Positions 34,240 through 43,479 of a stretch of 64,000 nt of DNA are shown here, piece after piece; the first letter of the stretch is position 1, and the number at the start of each line of letters is the position of its first letter. The notes under the pieces were generated by a model that saw only the letters and a program-made list of their open reading frames with translations, was not told the origin of the DNA and made no database searches. The position numbers and the translations under genes are program-made. The stretch is taken from positions 1,922,001 through 1,986,000 of the forward strand of contig CAVWFT010000001.1 in the NCBI GenBank assembly GCA_963754445.1, given 5' to 3'. The stretch comes from Bog-473 sp963754445. Its GTDB lineage: Bacteria; Actinomycetota; Acidimicrobiia; Acidimicrobiales; RAAP-2.

Positions 34240-35441
34240 CAGTCGAGCTCGGTGCCGACGATGCCGACGAAGCTCACGCCCTCACCGGGAGCGCCCCCGA
34301 GATTGTGCGTGAGCCCCAGCGTCCGTCCCGGCCCCACGGTCGAGATCTGGCGCTCGGGGGGCGCCACCCCCCGCAGCTGCAGCCAGCATTCGAAGAGCAT
34401 GCGCAGGCCCGAGGCACCGATCGGATGCCCGAACGACTTGAGTCCACCGTCGGGGTTGACCGGGAGCTCGCCGTCGCGGTCGAACGTCCCCGCCAGGACC
34501 TCCTTCCAGGCCGTGCCCCGCTCGGCGAATCCGAGGTCCTCCATCAGGACGAGTTCCGTCGGCGTGAAGCAGTCGTGCACCTCGGCCATGGCGAGCTGCG
34601 CCCGCGGGTCGGTGATGCCGGCCTGGGCGTAGGCGTCGGTGGCCGAGCGGACCACCTCCTCGAAGGTCGTGTAGTCGTAGGCCGGGTCGATCGGACCCGC
34701 CGCCGGCCCGGCGACGAAGGCCAGTGCCTTCACGTAGAGCGGGTTGTCGCAGTACTTGTGGGCGTCCTCGACCCGGCAGATGATGGCGGCGGCGGCACCG
34801 TCGCTGACGCCGCTGCAGTCGAAGACCCCGAGGTCGCCGGCCACCTTGGGTGCCTTGGTGATGGTCTCCATGGAGACCTCCTTTTGGAACTGCGCCCGCG
34901 GGTTGCGGGCCCCGTTCTGATGGTTCTTGAAGGCGATCCGGCTCATGACCTCCTTCATCTGGTCCGTGTCCACGCCGTACTTGTTGGCGTAGGACGGGGC
35001 CAGGAAGGAGAAGGCGGCCGGCGACGACAGGCCGGGATCGGTGCCGTCGCCGACCGGCCGGATGCCGGTCAGCCCCGAGTAGCCGGTGTCCTTGAGCTTC
35101 TCCACCCCGATGGCCATGGCGACGTCGTAGGCACCCGAGGCCACGGCGTAGCAGGCGTTGCGGAAGGCCTCGGACCCGGTGGCGCAGTAGTTCTCCACCC
35201 GGGTGACGGGCTTGTAGTCGATCTTCAAGGGCCGCGACAACGTCGTGCCGCAGACCCCCGACGTCATGGTGCCCAGCCAGAACGCATCGATGTCGGCCAG
35301 CTCGAGGCCCGCCACCGACGCCACGGCCTCCGTGGTGGCCTCGGTCAGGAGGTCGTCCACGCCCTTGTCCCACAATTCGCCGAAGCGGGTGCAGCCCATG
35401 CCAATGACGGCCACCTGGTCCCGAATGCCCTTGCTCCCCAT
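34239..35441 (-). CDS. Thiolase, SCP-x/acetyl-CoA acetyltransferase-like
   Basis: 400 residues of the SCP-x-type thiolase group. RVENYCATGSEAFRNA has the nucleophile Cys86. The GVEKLKDTGYSG segment, AMAEVHDCFTPTE with a catalytic His, and GGLKSFGHPIGASGLRM with the second His follow. The C-terminal Cys motif C-x-G of classical thiolases is replaced by HNLGG, as in SCP-x/steroid-type enzymes. It probably performs the retro-Claisen step or acts as an aldolase-like partner. OB-fold (DUF35) proteins usually accompany this type, and one is fused to the gene two bases upstream. Confidence 0.88.
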   Translation of the reverse strand: MGSKGIRDQVAVIGMGCTRFGELWDKGVDDLLTEATTEAVASVAGLELADIDAFWLGTMTSGVCGTTLSRPLKIDYKPVTRVENYCATGSEAFRNACYAVASGAYDVAMAIGVEKLKDTGYSGLTGIRPVGDGTDPGLSSPAAFSFLAPSYANKYGVDTDQMKEVMSRIAFKNHQNGARNPRAQFQKEVSMETITKAPKVAGDLGVFDCSGVSDGAAAAIICRVEDAHKYCDNPLYVKALAFVAGPAAGPIDPAYDYTTFEEVVRSATDAYAQAGITDPRAQLAMAEVHDCFTPTELVLMEDLGFAERGTAWKEVLAGTFDRDGELPVNPDGGLKSFGHPIGASGLRMLFECWLQLRGVAPPERQISTVGPGRTLGLTHNLGGAPGEGVSFVGIVGTELD

Positions 35442-35443
35442 CG

Positions 35444-36904
35444 CTACGCTCCTTGCTCCGCGTCGGACGGCGCGCCATCGGCCGGCCGTGCCTTCCAGAA
35501 ATAGTTGTGCACGCCGCCGGCGGTCCAGACCCGCCGGAACGTCATCGTCACCCGGTCGCCCATCGCCACCTCCGACGCCACGGCGTCGGTGAGCTCGCAG
35601 CGGAAGCGCCCGCCGCCGTCGAAGTCGATGATGACGCCGATCACCGGGGGCGACATGGAGTAGGCGAGATGGTCGATCGTGAACGTGGCCACCGTCCCCG
35701 TCGTGTCCGCCAGGCGCTCGGGCGTCATCTGGTCGATGGCGTGGCAGGACAGGCAGGCCCGGGTGGGCGGCATGTGGCGAAAGCCGCAGACCAGGCAGCG
35801 GCTGGCGGCGAAGGCGTACTTCCACTGCTCCGAGCGGTGCACCGTCGGGGCTCCGGGCCGCTCGGGATCGGGCCGCCGCGGCGGTTCGCGACGCAGCTGG
35901 GCGCGCCAGGTCAAGAAGTTGGCGTACGTCAGGTCGTCCCGACCCGCCGCCACCTGTTGCGCCACGGTGGGCACGCCGGCGGCGGAGCGGGCCGCCTGCG
36001 CGTCGGCGAGCGCCGGGGTCGTGCGGAGCACGAAGGCATCGGCGCCATCGGCCAGCGAGAGCAATACGATCACCTGGTTGGGCTGGGCCCGCTCGAGCAC
36101 GTCGCACAGCGCGACGCCGAGGTGGGCCGCCCCGAGGTTGCCGATCGCCCCGGTGAGGTCCGGCGCACGGACCCCGTCGCGCACGCCCAGGCCGGCGGTG
36201 ACCGACTTGGTCGCCCGCACGTGGAGGCCGGTGACCACGGCGTGGTCGACGTCGCCCTCGGCAAGGCCGGCGTCCTTCAACGCGGCGGCGAAGGCCTCCC
36301 GGGCCAACGGGACGTACTGCTCCTCCCCGAAGCGCTCCTCCCAGACGTGCGAGTCGCTCTCGCCCGGCACCCGCCAGCGGTCCAGGAACTCGTCGCTCGA
36401 TGCCCCGCGGCCGATCAGCTCGGCCACCACGCCGTCGCATCCGCACACCAAGGCTGCCGCGCCGTCACCGCTGTCGCGCTCCTCGGCCGAACCGGCGAGA
36501 CCGGTGCGCAGATCCGAGAGCACGGCCAGCGTCGTGCGGCCGGCGGCCGACGACGCCAACGAACCGAGCAGGGTGGCCACCGCCGAGCGCGACGAGCCCG
36601 CGAAGTCGTAGGCCCCACAATCCCGTCCGAGACCGAGGGCGGCGTGCACCGTCGTCGCACTGGTCTTGTCGAGGTACCCGGGATCGGGGGTGGAGAAGAA
36701 GAGGTCCTGCACGGCTGCCGACCCCGGACCGACGGTCAAGGCACGTCGGCCGGCTTCCACGCCGAGCGTCGTCGTGTCCTCGTCGTAGGAGGCCACGGCG
36801 CGGGTCCCCTTGCCGCCCCCGCTGCCCAGCACCCCCGCGATGGCCGACCGCTGCAGGCGCCAATACGGCAGGTAGGTGCCCCAGGCTGTGATGCCTCCGC
36901 TCAT
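35444..36904 (-). CDS. HMG-CoA-synthase-like ketosynthase fused to a zinc-ribbon OB-fold (DUF35) domain
   Basis: 486 residues from ATG 36904, preceded by AAGGAG. Residues about 1-345 are a thiolase-fold domain like HMG-CoA synthase/KAS III (GITAWGTYLPYWRL, YDEDTTTLGVEAGRRAL, HAALGLGRDCGAYDFAGSSRSAV). Residues about 385-475 are a DUF35 domain: zinc ribbon C-L-V-C...C-L-S-C, then an OB-fold (GTVATFTIDHLAYSMSP). Where related synthases carry the nucleophile Cys, this reads F-A-G-S-S (Ser104/105), so the first domain may be non-catalytic or use different chemistry. The start is two bases from none of its neighbours upstream; the thiolase ATG lies two bases after its stop, so they probably form a complex. 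Confidence 0.8.
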   Translation of the reverse strand: MSGGITAWGTYLPYWRLQRSAIAGVLGSGGGKGTRAVASYDEDTTTLGVEAGRRALTVGPGSAAVQDLFFSTPDPGYLDKTSATTVHAALGLGRDCGAYDFAGSSRSAVATLLGSLASSAAGRTTLAVLSDLRTGLAGSAEERDSGDGAAALVCGCDGVVAELIGRGASSDEFLDRWRVPGESDSHVWEERFGEEQYVPLAREAFAAALKDAGLAEGDVDHAVVTGLHVRATKSVTAGLGVRDGVRAPDLTGAIGNLGAAHLGVALCDVLERAQPNQVIVLLSLADGADAFVLRTTPALADAQAARSAAGVPTVAQQVAAGRDDLTYANFLTWRAQLRREPPRRPDPERPGAPTVHRSEQWKYAFAASRCLVCGFRHMPPTRACLSCHAIDQMTPERLADTTGTVATFTIDHLAYSMSPPVIGVIIDFDGGGRFRCELTDAVASEVAMGDRVTMTFRRVWTAGGVHNYFWKARPADGAPSDAEQGA

Positions 36905-37195
36905 GGACTGGCCGCTCCTTCGAGAATCGTGATCGGACAGAGCGCCCGTCGAGAGACGACGAGCTCCAGGGCGAGCGGGCGATGACCAGGCCCGATGGGC
37001 TCCGGTCGCCACCTCGCCGACCTCGAGCGTGAGTCCTCGCGAGCGACCCGGTCTGTCCGACACCGTAGTCGCCCGCGGTGCCCTCCATGCCCAGGCTGAG
37101 GCCACCGCCCCGGTCCGGGATCCGTCGTCCCGGCGGCCGACATCGTCGCTCTCCGGCCGGCGAGGGGCCCGTCGAGACCCCGTCCCGCCTCGCCC

Positions 37196-39112
37196 CTAGC
37201 TGGCCATCCCCACGATGGGCGCGTTCAGGGGCTGGCCGCCCATGGAGCCGAGGAACGGCAGGCTCGACGGGTAGGAGAACACGCCGCCGTCGGAGGCGCT
37301 GAGGTAGTAGCCCCCGTGCACGGTGGCCATGGCGACGACCGGCTTGTTCAGGGTGATCGATCCTGTCGAGCCGTAGAAGGGGAGGCTGCTCGGATAGGAG
37401 AAGATGCCGCCGTCGGAGGCCACGAGGTAGTAGCCGCCCGAGACCGGCGCCGACATCCCGACGACCGGCTTGTTGAGATGCAGGCCGCCGGCCGATCCGT
37501 CGAAGGCAGCGTCGCCGAAGGTGAAGATGCCACCGTCGGAGGCCACCTCGTCGTAGCCCTTGCCGTCGGGTGTGAGGGCCATGCCGACGATCGGGGCGTT
37601 GAGGGGCTTGCCGCCCATGGAGCCGTAGAACTGGGCGTCGCCGTAGGCGAAGAGGCCGCCGTCGGAGGCCACGAGGTAGTAGCCGCCGCCGTCGGCGGTG
37701 AACGCCATGCCCACGACGGGCTTGTCGAGCGTGAGGCTGCCCGCGGAGCCGTCGAACGGGGCCGAGCCGAAGTTGAAGAGGCCGCCGTCGGAGGCCACCT
37801 CGGCATACCCGTCGCCCCCGGGCATCACGGCCATCCCGACGATGGGCTTGTTCAACCGCTGACCACCCATGGACCCGAGGAACGGTGCCCCGTAGGAGAA
37901 GATGCCGCCGTCGGAGGCCACGAAGCGATAGCCGGAGCGGGCGATGGGAGCGGAAGCGGCATATGACTCCTGGCTGCTCGAGACGGCCTTCCCGACCGCC
38001 ACGCAGGCCCAATCAGTGAGGCAGGAAACGGCCGCGAACTGCGTCGAGTCGGCGCCCGGATTCGGCGTGGCCGTGATCGACCACGAGGAACCGTTCCAGT
38101 TCATCGCCAACGTCGCCGGCGACGGGCCCGACGACGTGGAGGCGTCGCCGACGGCCGTGCACGTGGTGGCGCTGAAGCAGTCCACACCGTCCAACATCTG
38201 ATTCAGGCTCGGTGAGGTGTCGGGGACGTTCGGCGACTGCACCCACGTCGAACCGTTCCACGACTCGACCAAGCTCTGGTTGCGCCCAGAAGCCGTCAAC
38301 TGGCCCACGGCCTGACAGAAGGTCGTCCCGACACACGACACCGAGGTGAGCTTGCTGCTCGATGCGCCCTGCGGGGTGGCCAAGCCGTTCATGAGAACCC
38401 AGGAAGTCCCGTTCCACATTTCGGCGAACGGTGAGTCCTGGCTGACGCTCCCGACCGCGACGCACCATGTTGCGGTCTTGCAGTCCATTCCGGTGGCGCC
38501 GCTTTCCGTGACAAACGGTCCGCTCGGGGTCTGCGCGGGTTCGAGCGACAGCGTGGACCCGTTCCACTGGTCGCCGAACATGGTGACGCCGCCCGCGTAG
38601 TCCGTCCCGAAGGTCTCGCACGTCGTGGCCGCGACACACGAGACGGAGTAGAGGACGCCGGAGCCGTTCGGAGAGGGCACGGTCACCTGGCTCCACGTCG
38701 AACCGTTCCACGCCTCGGCGATGGGGCCGCTGGCTGCGCCCCCGACCGTGAGGCAGAAATCAGATCCGACGCACGAGACGCCATCGAGCACGTTGCTGGC
38801 GCTGAGCGGAAAGCTGACCCCTGGCATCACGGTCCACGAGGTTCCATTCCATTGCTCGATCAGCTGCGCACCGCCGGTGCTCGATTTCTGAGTCCCGACA
38901 GCGACGCAGAACGACGAGCTCGTGCAGGAGACAGCCAGCAACCCGTTGTCGCCCGCCCCGGGCGCGGCGCCGAAGTCCGTCCAGTTCGTCGCAGCGACGG
39001 TCGGCGGGCTGCTGAGGGCTCCGGCGGCGCCGGAAGGGGATCCCATGAATCCCACGCTGAGCACGAGAACCACGCTGCACGCGGTTATCAGGAACATCCG
39101 GAACCTCTGCAC
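37196..39112 (-). CDS. Secreted repeat protein with Cys-paired repeats and six C-terminal blades
   Basis: 638 residues. GTG 39112 has GGGGAGG seven bases away and begins the signal peptide VQRFRMFLITACSVVLVLSV. Residues about 45-385 hold seven repeats of 45-50 residues with the pattern L-x-x-V-S-C-x6-C-x-A-V-G and W-N-G-T-S-W. Residues about 394-638 are six copies of the 42-residue unit (GYYLVASDGGIFSYG, FYGSMGG, LNKPIVGMA) shared with the proteins at 10277 and 57227. No enzyme motif is seen; probably cell-surface. Repeats five and six contain YPSSLPF in place of GDAxF. Confidence 0.83.
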   Translation of the reverse strand: MQRFRMFLITACSVVLVLSVGFMGSPSGAAGALSSPPTVAATNWTDFGAAPGAGDNGLLAVSCTSSSFCVAVGTQKSSTGGAQLIEQWNGTSWTVMPGVSFPLSASNVLDGVSCVGSDFCLTVGGAASGPIAEAWNGSTWSQVTVPSPNGSGVLYSVSCVAATTCETFGTDYAGGVTMFGDQWNGSTLSLEPAQTPSGPFVTESGATGMDCKTATWCVAVGSVSQDSPFAEMWNGTSWVLMNGLATPQGASSSKLTSVSCVGTTFCQAVGQLTASGRNQSLVESWNGSTWVQSPNVPDTSPSLNQMLDGVDCFSATTCTAVGDASTSSGPSPATLAMNWNGSSWSITATPNPGADSTQFAAVSCLTDWACVAVGKAVSSSQESYAASAPIARSGYRFVASDGGIFSYGAPFLGSMGGQRLNKPIVGMAVMPGGDGYAEVASDGGLFNFGSAPFDGSAGSLTLDKPVVGMAFTADGGGYYLVASDGGLFAYGDAQFYGSMGGKPLNAPIVGMALTPDGKGYDEVASDGGIFTFGDAAFDGSAGGLHLNKPVVGMSAPVSGGYYLVASDGGIFSYPSSLPFYGSTGSITLNKPVVAMATVHGGYYLSASDGGVFSYPSSLPFLGSMGGQPLNAPIVGMAS

Positions 39113-39223
39113 GATTGCCTCCCCGGCACGGCTATCCGATCGCTGCGACAACGCTGCGCCGGGACCTTAGGACCCAGCGAGTTCGATGTCGAGGACCACT
39201 CCGCCGCACCGACCGGTGGGAGA

Positions 39224-39964
39224 TCAGGCGGTCGCCACCACCACCATCTCCCAGCTGTCGAGCTCCAGTGGCCCTCCCCCACCGGCGCGGAACCGCACGT
39301 CGGTGAACCCGGCCGCCTCGAGCCACACCACCCACTCGGGCGGCGTGGGCAGACGGATGAAGTAGGGCGAGTGGCGTACCGCACCGTCGCGGTGCACCGT
39401 CCGGTTCACGACCATGCGGCCCGACAGCGGATCGAAGGTCGACACCTCCACCATGGTGTCGTCGCCGCGCTGGACCACCACGGCGTCGGGGGCGGGCGTG
39501 AAGTGCCGGACCCCGCCGTCGTGATGCATGGTGTCGATGGCGACCTTGCAACCCGGACGCAGCACGCGGTGGAACTCGGCCAGCACTCGATGACAGTCGT
39601 CGTCGCCGTAGTACCCGAACGAGTTCAGCCAGCACACCACCCCGTCGAACGGACCGTCGACGGGGAGCTGACGGACATCGCCTTCGACGTAGGTCACGGC
39701 TCCGGACGGCAGCTTCGGATCACGTCGCGCCAGATCGAGGTAGGCCGGCGTCAGATCGACGCCGGTGACCTGCATGCCGGCCGCCGCCAGGCGCCGGGCG
39801 ATCCGGCCATGACCACAAGGAGCATCGAGAATGTGCGCGCCGACAGGGAGTTCGAGCAGCGCCAGGATCTCCGCCGCGTCCGAGTCGGAGTGTTCGTCGT
39901 CGATCGACTCCTCGTAGAAGTACAGGTAGTCGTCGCCGAACGTGCCCTCCATGTCGAACTGCAT
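39224..39964 (-). CDS. Class I SAM-dependent methyltransferase
   Basis: 246 residues. The SAM-binding motif I is HILDAPCGHGRIARRLAAAG at about 44-63, followed by acidic motif VTGVDLTPAYLDLAR, motif YVEGDVRQLPVDGPFDGVVCW and HRVLRPGCKVAIDTM. The substrate is undefined. It may be co-transcribed with the secreted repeat protein 111 bases downstream. It is divergent from the thioesterase operon across 33 bases. Confidence 0.86.
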   Translation of the reverse strand: MQFDMEGTFGDDYLYFYEESIDDEHSDSDAAEILALLELPVGAHILDAPCGHGRIARRLAAAGMQVTGVDLTPAYLDLARRDPKLPSGAVTYVEGDVRQLPVDGPFDGVVCWLNSFGYYGDDDCHRVLAEFHRVLRPGCKVAIDTMHHDGGVRHFTPAPDAVVVQRGDDTMVEVSTFDPLSGRMVVNRTVHRDGAVRHSPYFIRLPTPPEWVVWLEAAGFTDVRFRAGGGGPLELDSWEMVVVATA

Positions 39965-39997
39965 ATGCCATCATCGCCGCCGGATAGGGTCCGACGC

Positions 39998-40843
39998 ATG
40001 CCGGGAACAGACAACCCCGACTTCGACGAGGCCACGGCGCTGTCGGACGAGATCGGGCCGGGACAGTTCGAAGCGGACATCAACTCGTTGTGGACGGTGG
40101 GCGACAAACCGAACGGCGGCTACCTCCTCGCCATCCTCGGACGGGCCGCCCGCCTCGTCGGGGCTCCGGAAGGCAGCGACTGGGAGCCGGTGTCGTCGTC
40201 CATCACCTTCCTTCGCCCCCCTTCGCTCGGCAGGGCCACGGTGCGCACGGTTGTGATGCGATCCGGACGCTCCGCCGCCCACGTACGCTCCGTCCTCGAG
40301 CAGGACGGGCAGGACCTGGCGGACGCGGTGTTCGTCGTGGCTGGGCTGCCCCCGTCGCCGGCCGTCCGCTACGACGGGACCCCACCCCTGGTCGCACCCG
40401 GTCCGGAGGAATGCGTGCGACTGCCGCCGACTCTTCCCGGAGGGACGCGAGTCGGCATCATGGAGATCCTCGACCTGCGCCTCGACCCGGCCACACTGCC
40501 GTTCGCCAATCCGACGCCACCCGCAGAGGCGAAGGCGGAACTGCGGGGCTGGGCTCGCTTCGCCAACGGCCGCCAGCCCGATGCCCTGTCGCTCCTCTTC
40601 TCACCCGATGCCGTGCCTCCAGCCACGCTGCTCATCGGCTCGACCGGTTGGGTGCCGACCCTCCAGATGTCCACCTACCTGCGGGCCCGGCCGGCGCCTG
40701 GTTGGTTGGGCATCCGCATGACCGCGAACCTCGTCGCCGACGGCATGGTCGACGAAGTCTGCGTCGTCTGGGACGATCGTGGGCACGTCGTCGCCCAGGG
40801 CAGCCAGTTGGCGCGCTTGCGCTTCCCCGACGAGGTCGCCTGA
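39998..40843 (+). CDS. Acyl-CoA thioesterase, TesB-like double hotdog
   Basis: 281 residues from ATG 39998. NSLWTVGDKPNGGYLLAILGRAARL is the first-hotdog helix region, SSSITFLRPPSLGRATVRT the following strand, and the second hotdog contains GWVPTLQMSTYLRARPAPGWLGIRM and VCVVWDDRGHVVAQGSQLAR. This layout matches the actinobacterial 'thioesterase family protein' (4HBT_3/TesB-like). It hydrolyses acyl-CoA of unknown chain type. It heads a tight operon with a tandem GNAT and a hexosaminidase-like gene. Confidence 0.84.
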   Translation: MPGTDNPDFDEATALSDEIGPGQFEADINSLWTVGDKPNGGYLLAILGRAARLVGAPEGSDWEPVSSSITFLRPPSLGRATVRTVVMRSGRSAAHVRSVLEQDGQDLADAVFVVAGLPPSPAVRYDGTPPLVAPGPEECVRLPPTLPGGTRVGIMEILDLRLDPATLPFANPTPPAEAKAELRGWARFANGRQPDALSLLFSPDAVPPATLLIGSTGWVPTLQMSTYLRARPAPGWLGIRMTANLVADGMVDEVCVVWDDRGHVVAQGSQLARLRFPDEVA

Positions 40844-40864
40844 GCGAACGCGTCGAGGCCTAGC

Positions 40865-41704
40865 GTGTCCCTCATGCTCGAGAGCGAAAAGCTGAGTGCG
40901 ACCGATCTGGGAGCCCTGGCCGCTCTGTGCGAGCGGGCCGTGGCCGATCCGCCGTCCGCCGAAGAGCTGGCCGGGGCGCTGTGCACCGAGGATCAACCGG
41001 CAGTCGTCTTCGGGGAGCCGGACCGCGGAGTTGTCGCCGTCGTCGAATGCGAGGACGGACCGCACATACGGCTTCTCGCCGTCGATCCTTCCGCTCGGGG
41101 CCAAGGCCTCGGCCACGAGCTCCTCTCGGCGGCCGAGGGTTGGGCCAAGGACGCTGGCCATTCCTCGCTCATCACGGGGGCGGATCCGCCGTATTTCCTC
41201 TGGCCCGGCGTGCCCAGCGCCGAGACGGCGCTCCTGTGCCTGCTCGAGCGACGCCACTACGGCCGCACGGAGACGAACTTCAACATGGATGTCGAACTGC
41301 ACCACATCCCCGACGACCCGGGCGGACATTTCGTGGCGACGCAAGACCAGCGGGCCGAGGTGGACGAATGGATGGCGGCCGGCTGGTCGAACTGGCGGGT
41401 CGAAGTCCTCCGTGCACTCGACAAGGGCAATCTCGTCCTGGCCCGCACAGAAGGCGGCGGCGCGATCACCGCCTTCTGTGCGTTCGAGGTCAACCGACGC
41501 GGGGTGCTCGGCCCCGTTGCCGTCCGTCCCGACCTGATGGGACAAGGTCACGGGAAAGGGGTGCTCCTCGGCGCCCTCCACGAGTTGCGACGACGCGGGG
41601 CCGACTCCGTCTCGGTCGTCTGGGTGGGACCGATCCCGCCCTATGCCGCGGTGGGCGGGAAGGTGAGCGACATGTTCTTCGTCTACCGCAAGGCGCTGGC
41701 GTGA
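40865..41704 (+). CDS. Tandem GNAT acetyltransferase
   Basis: 279 residues, GTG start at 40865, 21 bases after the thioesterase. It holds two GNAT halves. The first has the acetyl-CoA motif LAVDPSARGQGLGHELL near 73-90, and the second PVAVRPDLMGQGHGKGVLLGAL near 215-236; R/Q-x-x-G-x-G/A is recognisable in both. The C-terminal V-S-D-M-F-F-V-Y-R-K is typical. Its stop overlaps the next start by four bases (GTGA). Overlap with a GH20-like gene suggests an amino-sugar substrate, but this is inference from position only. Confidence 0.82.
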   Translation: MSLMLESEKLSATDLGALAALCERAVADPPSAEELAGALCTEDQPAVVFGEPDRGVVAVVECEDGPHIRLLAVDPSARGQGLGHELLSAAEGWAKDAGHSSLITGADPPYFLWPGVPSAETALLCLLERRHYGRTETNFNMDVELHHIPDDPGGHFVATQDQRAEVDEWMAAGWSNWRVEVLRALDKGNLVLARTEGGGAITAFCAFEVNRRGVLGPVAVRPDLMGQGHGKGVLLGALHELRRRGADSVSVVWVGPIPPYAAVGGKVSDMFFVYRKALA

Positions 41705-43431
41705 ACCTGCTCCCCGTCCCCCGTCGACTGGACCTGACGGACGAGGTCGTGCCCTACCGGATCCCGGCGGAGCGGATCGACCCCTCACTTCCTGCCCAGG
41801 GCTACGTGCTCCGCATGGAGTCCGACAGCGTCACCCTCTCCGCGGCAGACGAGGCGGGCCTCTTCTACGGCCAGGCCACCTTGGACCAACTGCACCGGAT
41901 TTGTGGGGGAGCCCTGCCGGCCGGGACCGTCGAGGACCACCCCGACCTCCCCGTGCGGGCGGTGATGATCGACATCTCCCGCGACAAGGTCCCGGACACC
42001 GCGACGCTCGAAGCGCTGATCGACCGCTTGGCCTCGATCAAGGTGAACCAGGTGCAGCTGTACTCGGAGCACACCTTCGCCTACCGGGCACACGGCATCG
42101 TGCACGGACAGGCCAGCCCGCTGGGCGCCGACGAGATCCGCGCCCTCGACATCTTCTGTCGGGCCCGTCATGTCGAGCTCGTCCCCAACCAGAATTGCCT
42201 CGGCCACATGAACCGTTGGCTGGCCCACGAGCCCTACCGTGACTTGGCCATCGCGCCCGACGGGTTCACCGACCCCTATGGCATCACCCGCCCGCCGATG
42301 ACGCTCGAGCCGACGAACCCCGGGTCGCTGACTCTGATCCGTGCGTTGTTGGACGAGTTGCTGCCCTTGTTCAGCAGCCACCGGGTGCATGTCGGACTCG
42401 ACGAGGCCTGGGAACTTCCCCATTCCCGCATCGACGAATATCTCTCGTGGGCAACCACCCTGCGTGCTCTGCCCGAACTCGAAGGACGCGAGATGTTGAT
42501 GTGGGGTGACATGGTGTCCGGCCAGGCCGACCTGATTGCCCGGCTTCCTCGGGATGTCACTGTGTGCGAATGGGGCTACGACGACTGGTATCCGTTCGAC
42601 GAGCGGTGCGCGATGCTCGCTGCGCACGGTGTCCCCTTCTGGGTGGCGCCGGGAACCTCGAGCTGGCTCAGCCTCGTGGGTCGGGTCACCAATGCACGGA
42701 ACACCTGTCGCCGGGCCGCCGAGGCGGCGCGCGCCCATGGCGCAACCGGATACCTCAACACGGACTGGGGTGACAACGGCCACTTGCAGCAGCCGATCAT
42801 CAGCGAGCCCGGACTGGCCTACGGTGCGGCCGTCTCGTGGTGCCTCGACACCAACGCCGACATCGACCTGGGCGCAGCGCTCAGTGCGCATGTCTTCGAC
42901 GATCCCAGCGGGAGCCTCGCCGAAACGGTGCTCGGTCTCGGCGATTTGCATCTGCTCGTGACGCCGCAGTTCCCCAACATGTCGGCGCTCGTCATGAACC
43001 TGTACTACCCCCAGCTCCCCGTCGGGCGATCGCTCACCGACGGGCTGACCCGCGAGGAGGTGGCGGCCGTCCAGGATCGCCTGTCCGAGCTCACCCGTAC
43101 CTTGGCCCGGGCCCGATCAGGCCGGTCCGATGCCGGGCGCCTCACGGGCGAGGCCGCCTTCTCCATCGACTTGGTGTCGCTCTTGATGCGTGACGCCGAG
43201 GCCCGCCTGGCGGCCGACGGCCACATCGGGACGGTGCCCGCGGCGGAACGCCGGCGTCTGGCCGCCGATCTCGACGCGGTCATCGAGCGCTACCGGGAGC
43301 TGTGGCTGGGCCGCAATCGCCCCGGAGGGCTCGACGACAGCGTGCGTTGGCTGGACAACGTCCGAACCGGCTACGTGACCGGGCGGCCAGATCCGACGTG
43401 GGGAGGGCTGTCAGCTCCCGCGACCGGTTGA
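41701..43431 (+). CDS. Glycoside hydrolase family 20-like beta-N-acetylhexosaminidase
   Basis: 576 residues, GTG 41701. An N-terminal alpha/beta GH20b-like domain (GYVLRMESDSVTLSAADEAGLFYGQATLDQL in parts) precedes the barrel (LPVRAVMIDISRDKVPDTATL, KVNQVQLYSEHTFAY). HVGLDEAWELP has Asp234-Glu235, the D-E pair that in GH20 orients the substrate N-acetyl group and donates the proton. No signal peptide is seen, so it acts in the cytoplasm, probably on imported amino-sugar fragments. The C-terminal 150 residues are helical and unassigned. It is last in the thioesterase-GNAT-GH20 operon. Confidence 0.83.
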   Translation: MNLLPVPRRLDLTDEVVPYRIPAERIDPSLPAQGYVLRMESDSVTLSAADEAGLFYGQATLDQLHRICGGALPAGTVEDHPDLPVRAVMIDISRDKVPDTATLEALIDRLASIKVNQVQLYSEHTFAYRAHGIVHGQASPLGADEIRALDIFCRARHVELVPNQNCLGHMNRWLAHEPYRDLAIAPDGFTDPYGITRPPMTLEPTNPGSLTLIRALLDELLPLFSSHRVHVGLDEAWELPHSRIDEYLSWATTLRALPELEGREMLMWGDMVSGQADLIARLPRDVTVCEWGYDDWYPFDERCAMLAAHGVPFWVAPGTSSWLSLVGRVTNARNTCRRAAEAARAHGATGYLNTDWGDNGHLQQPIISEPGLAYGAAVSWCLDTNADIDLGAALSAHVFDDPSGSLAETVLGLGDLHLLVTPQFPNMSALVMNLYYPQLPVGRSLTDGLTREEVAAVQDRLSELTRTLARARSGRSDAGRLTGEAAFSIDLVSLLMRDAEARLAADGHIGTVPAAERRRLAADLDAVIERYRELWLGRNRPGGLDDSVRWLDNVRTGYVTGRPDPTWGGLSAPATG

Positions 43432-43479
43432 GTCCCGCCGGACCGGAGCAGGCCGGCCGAGAACAGAAATTGGCGCAGC

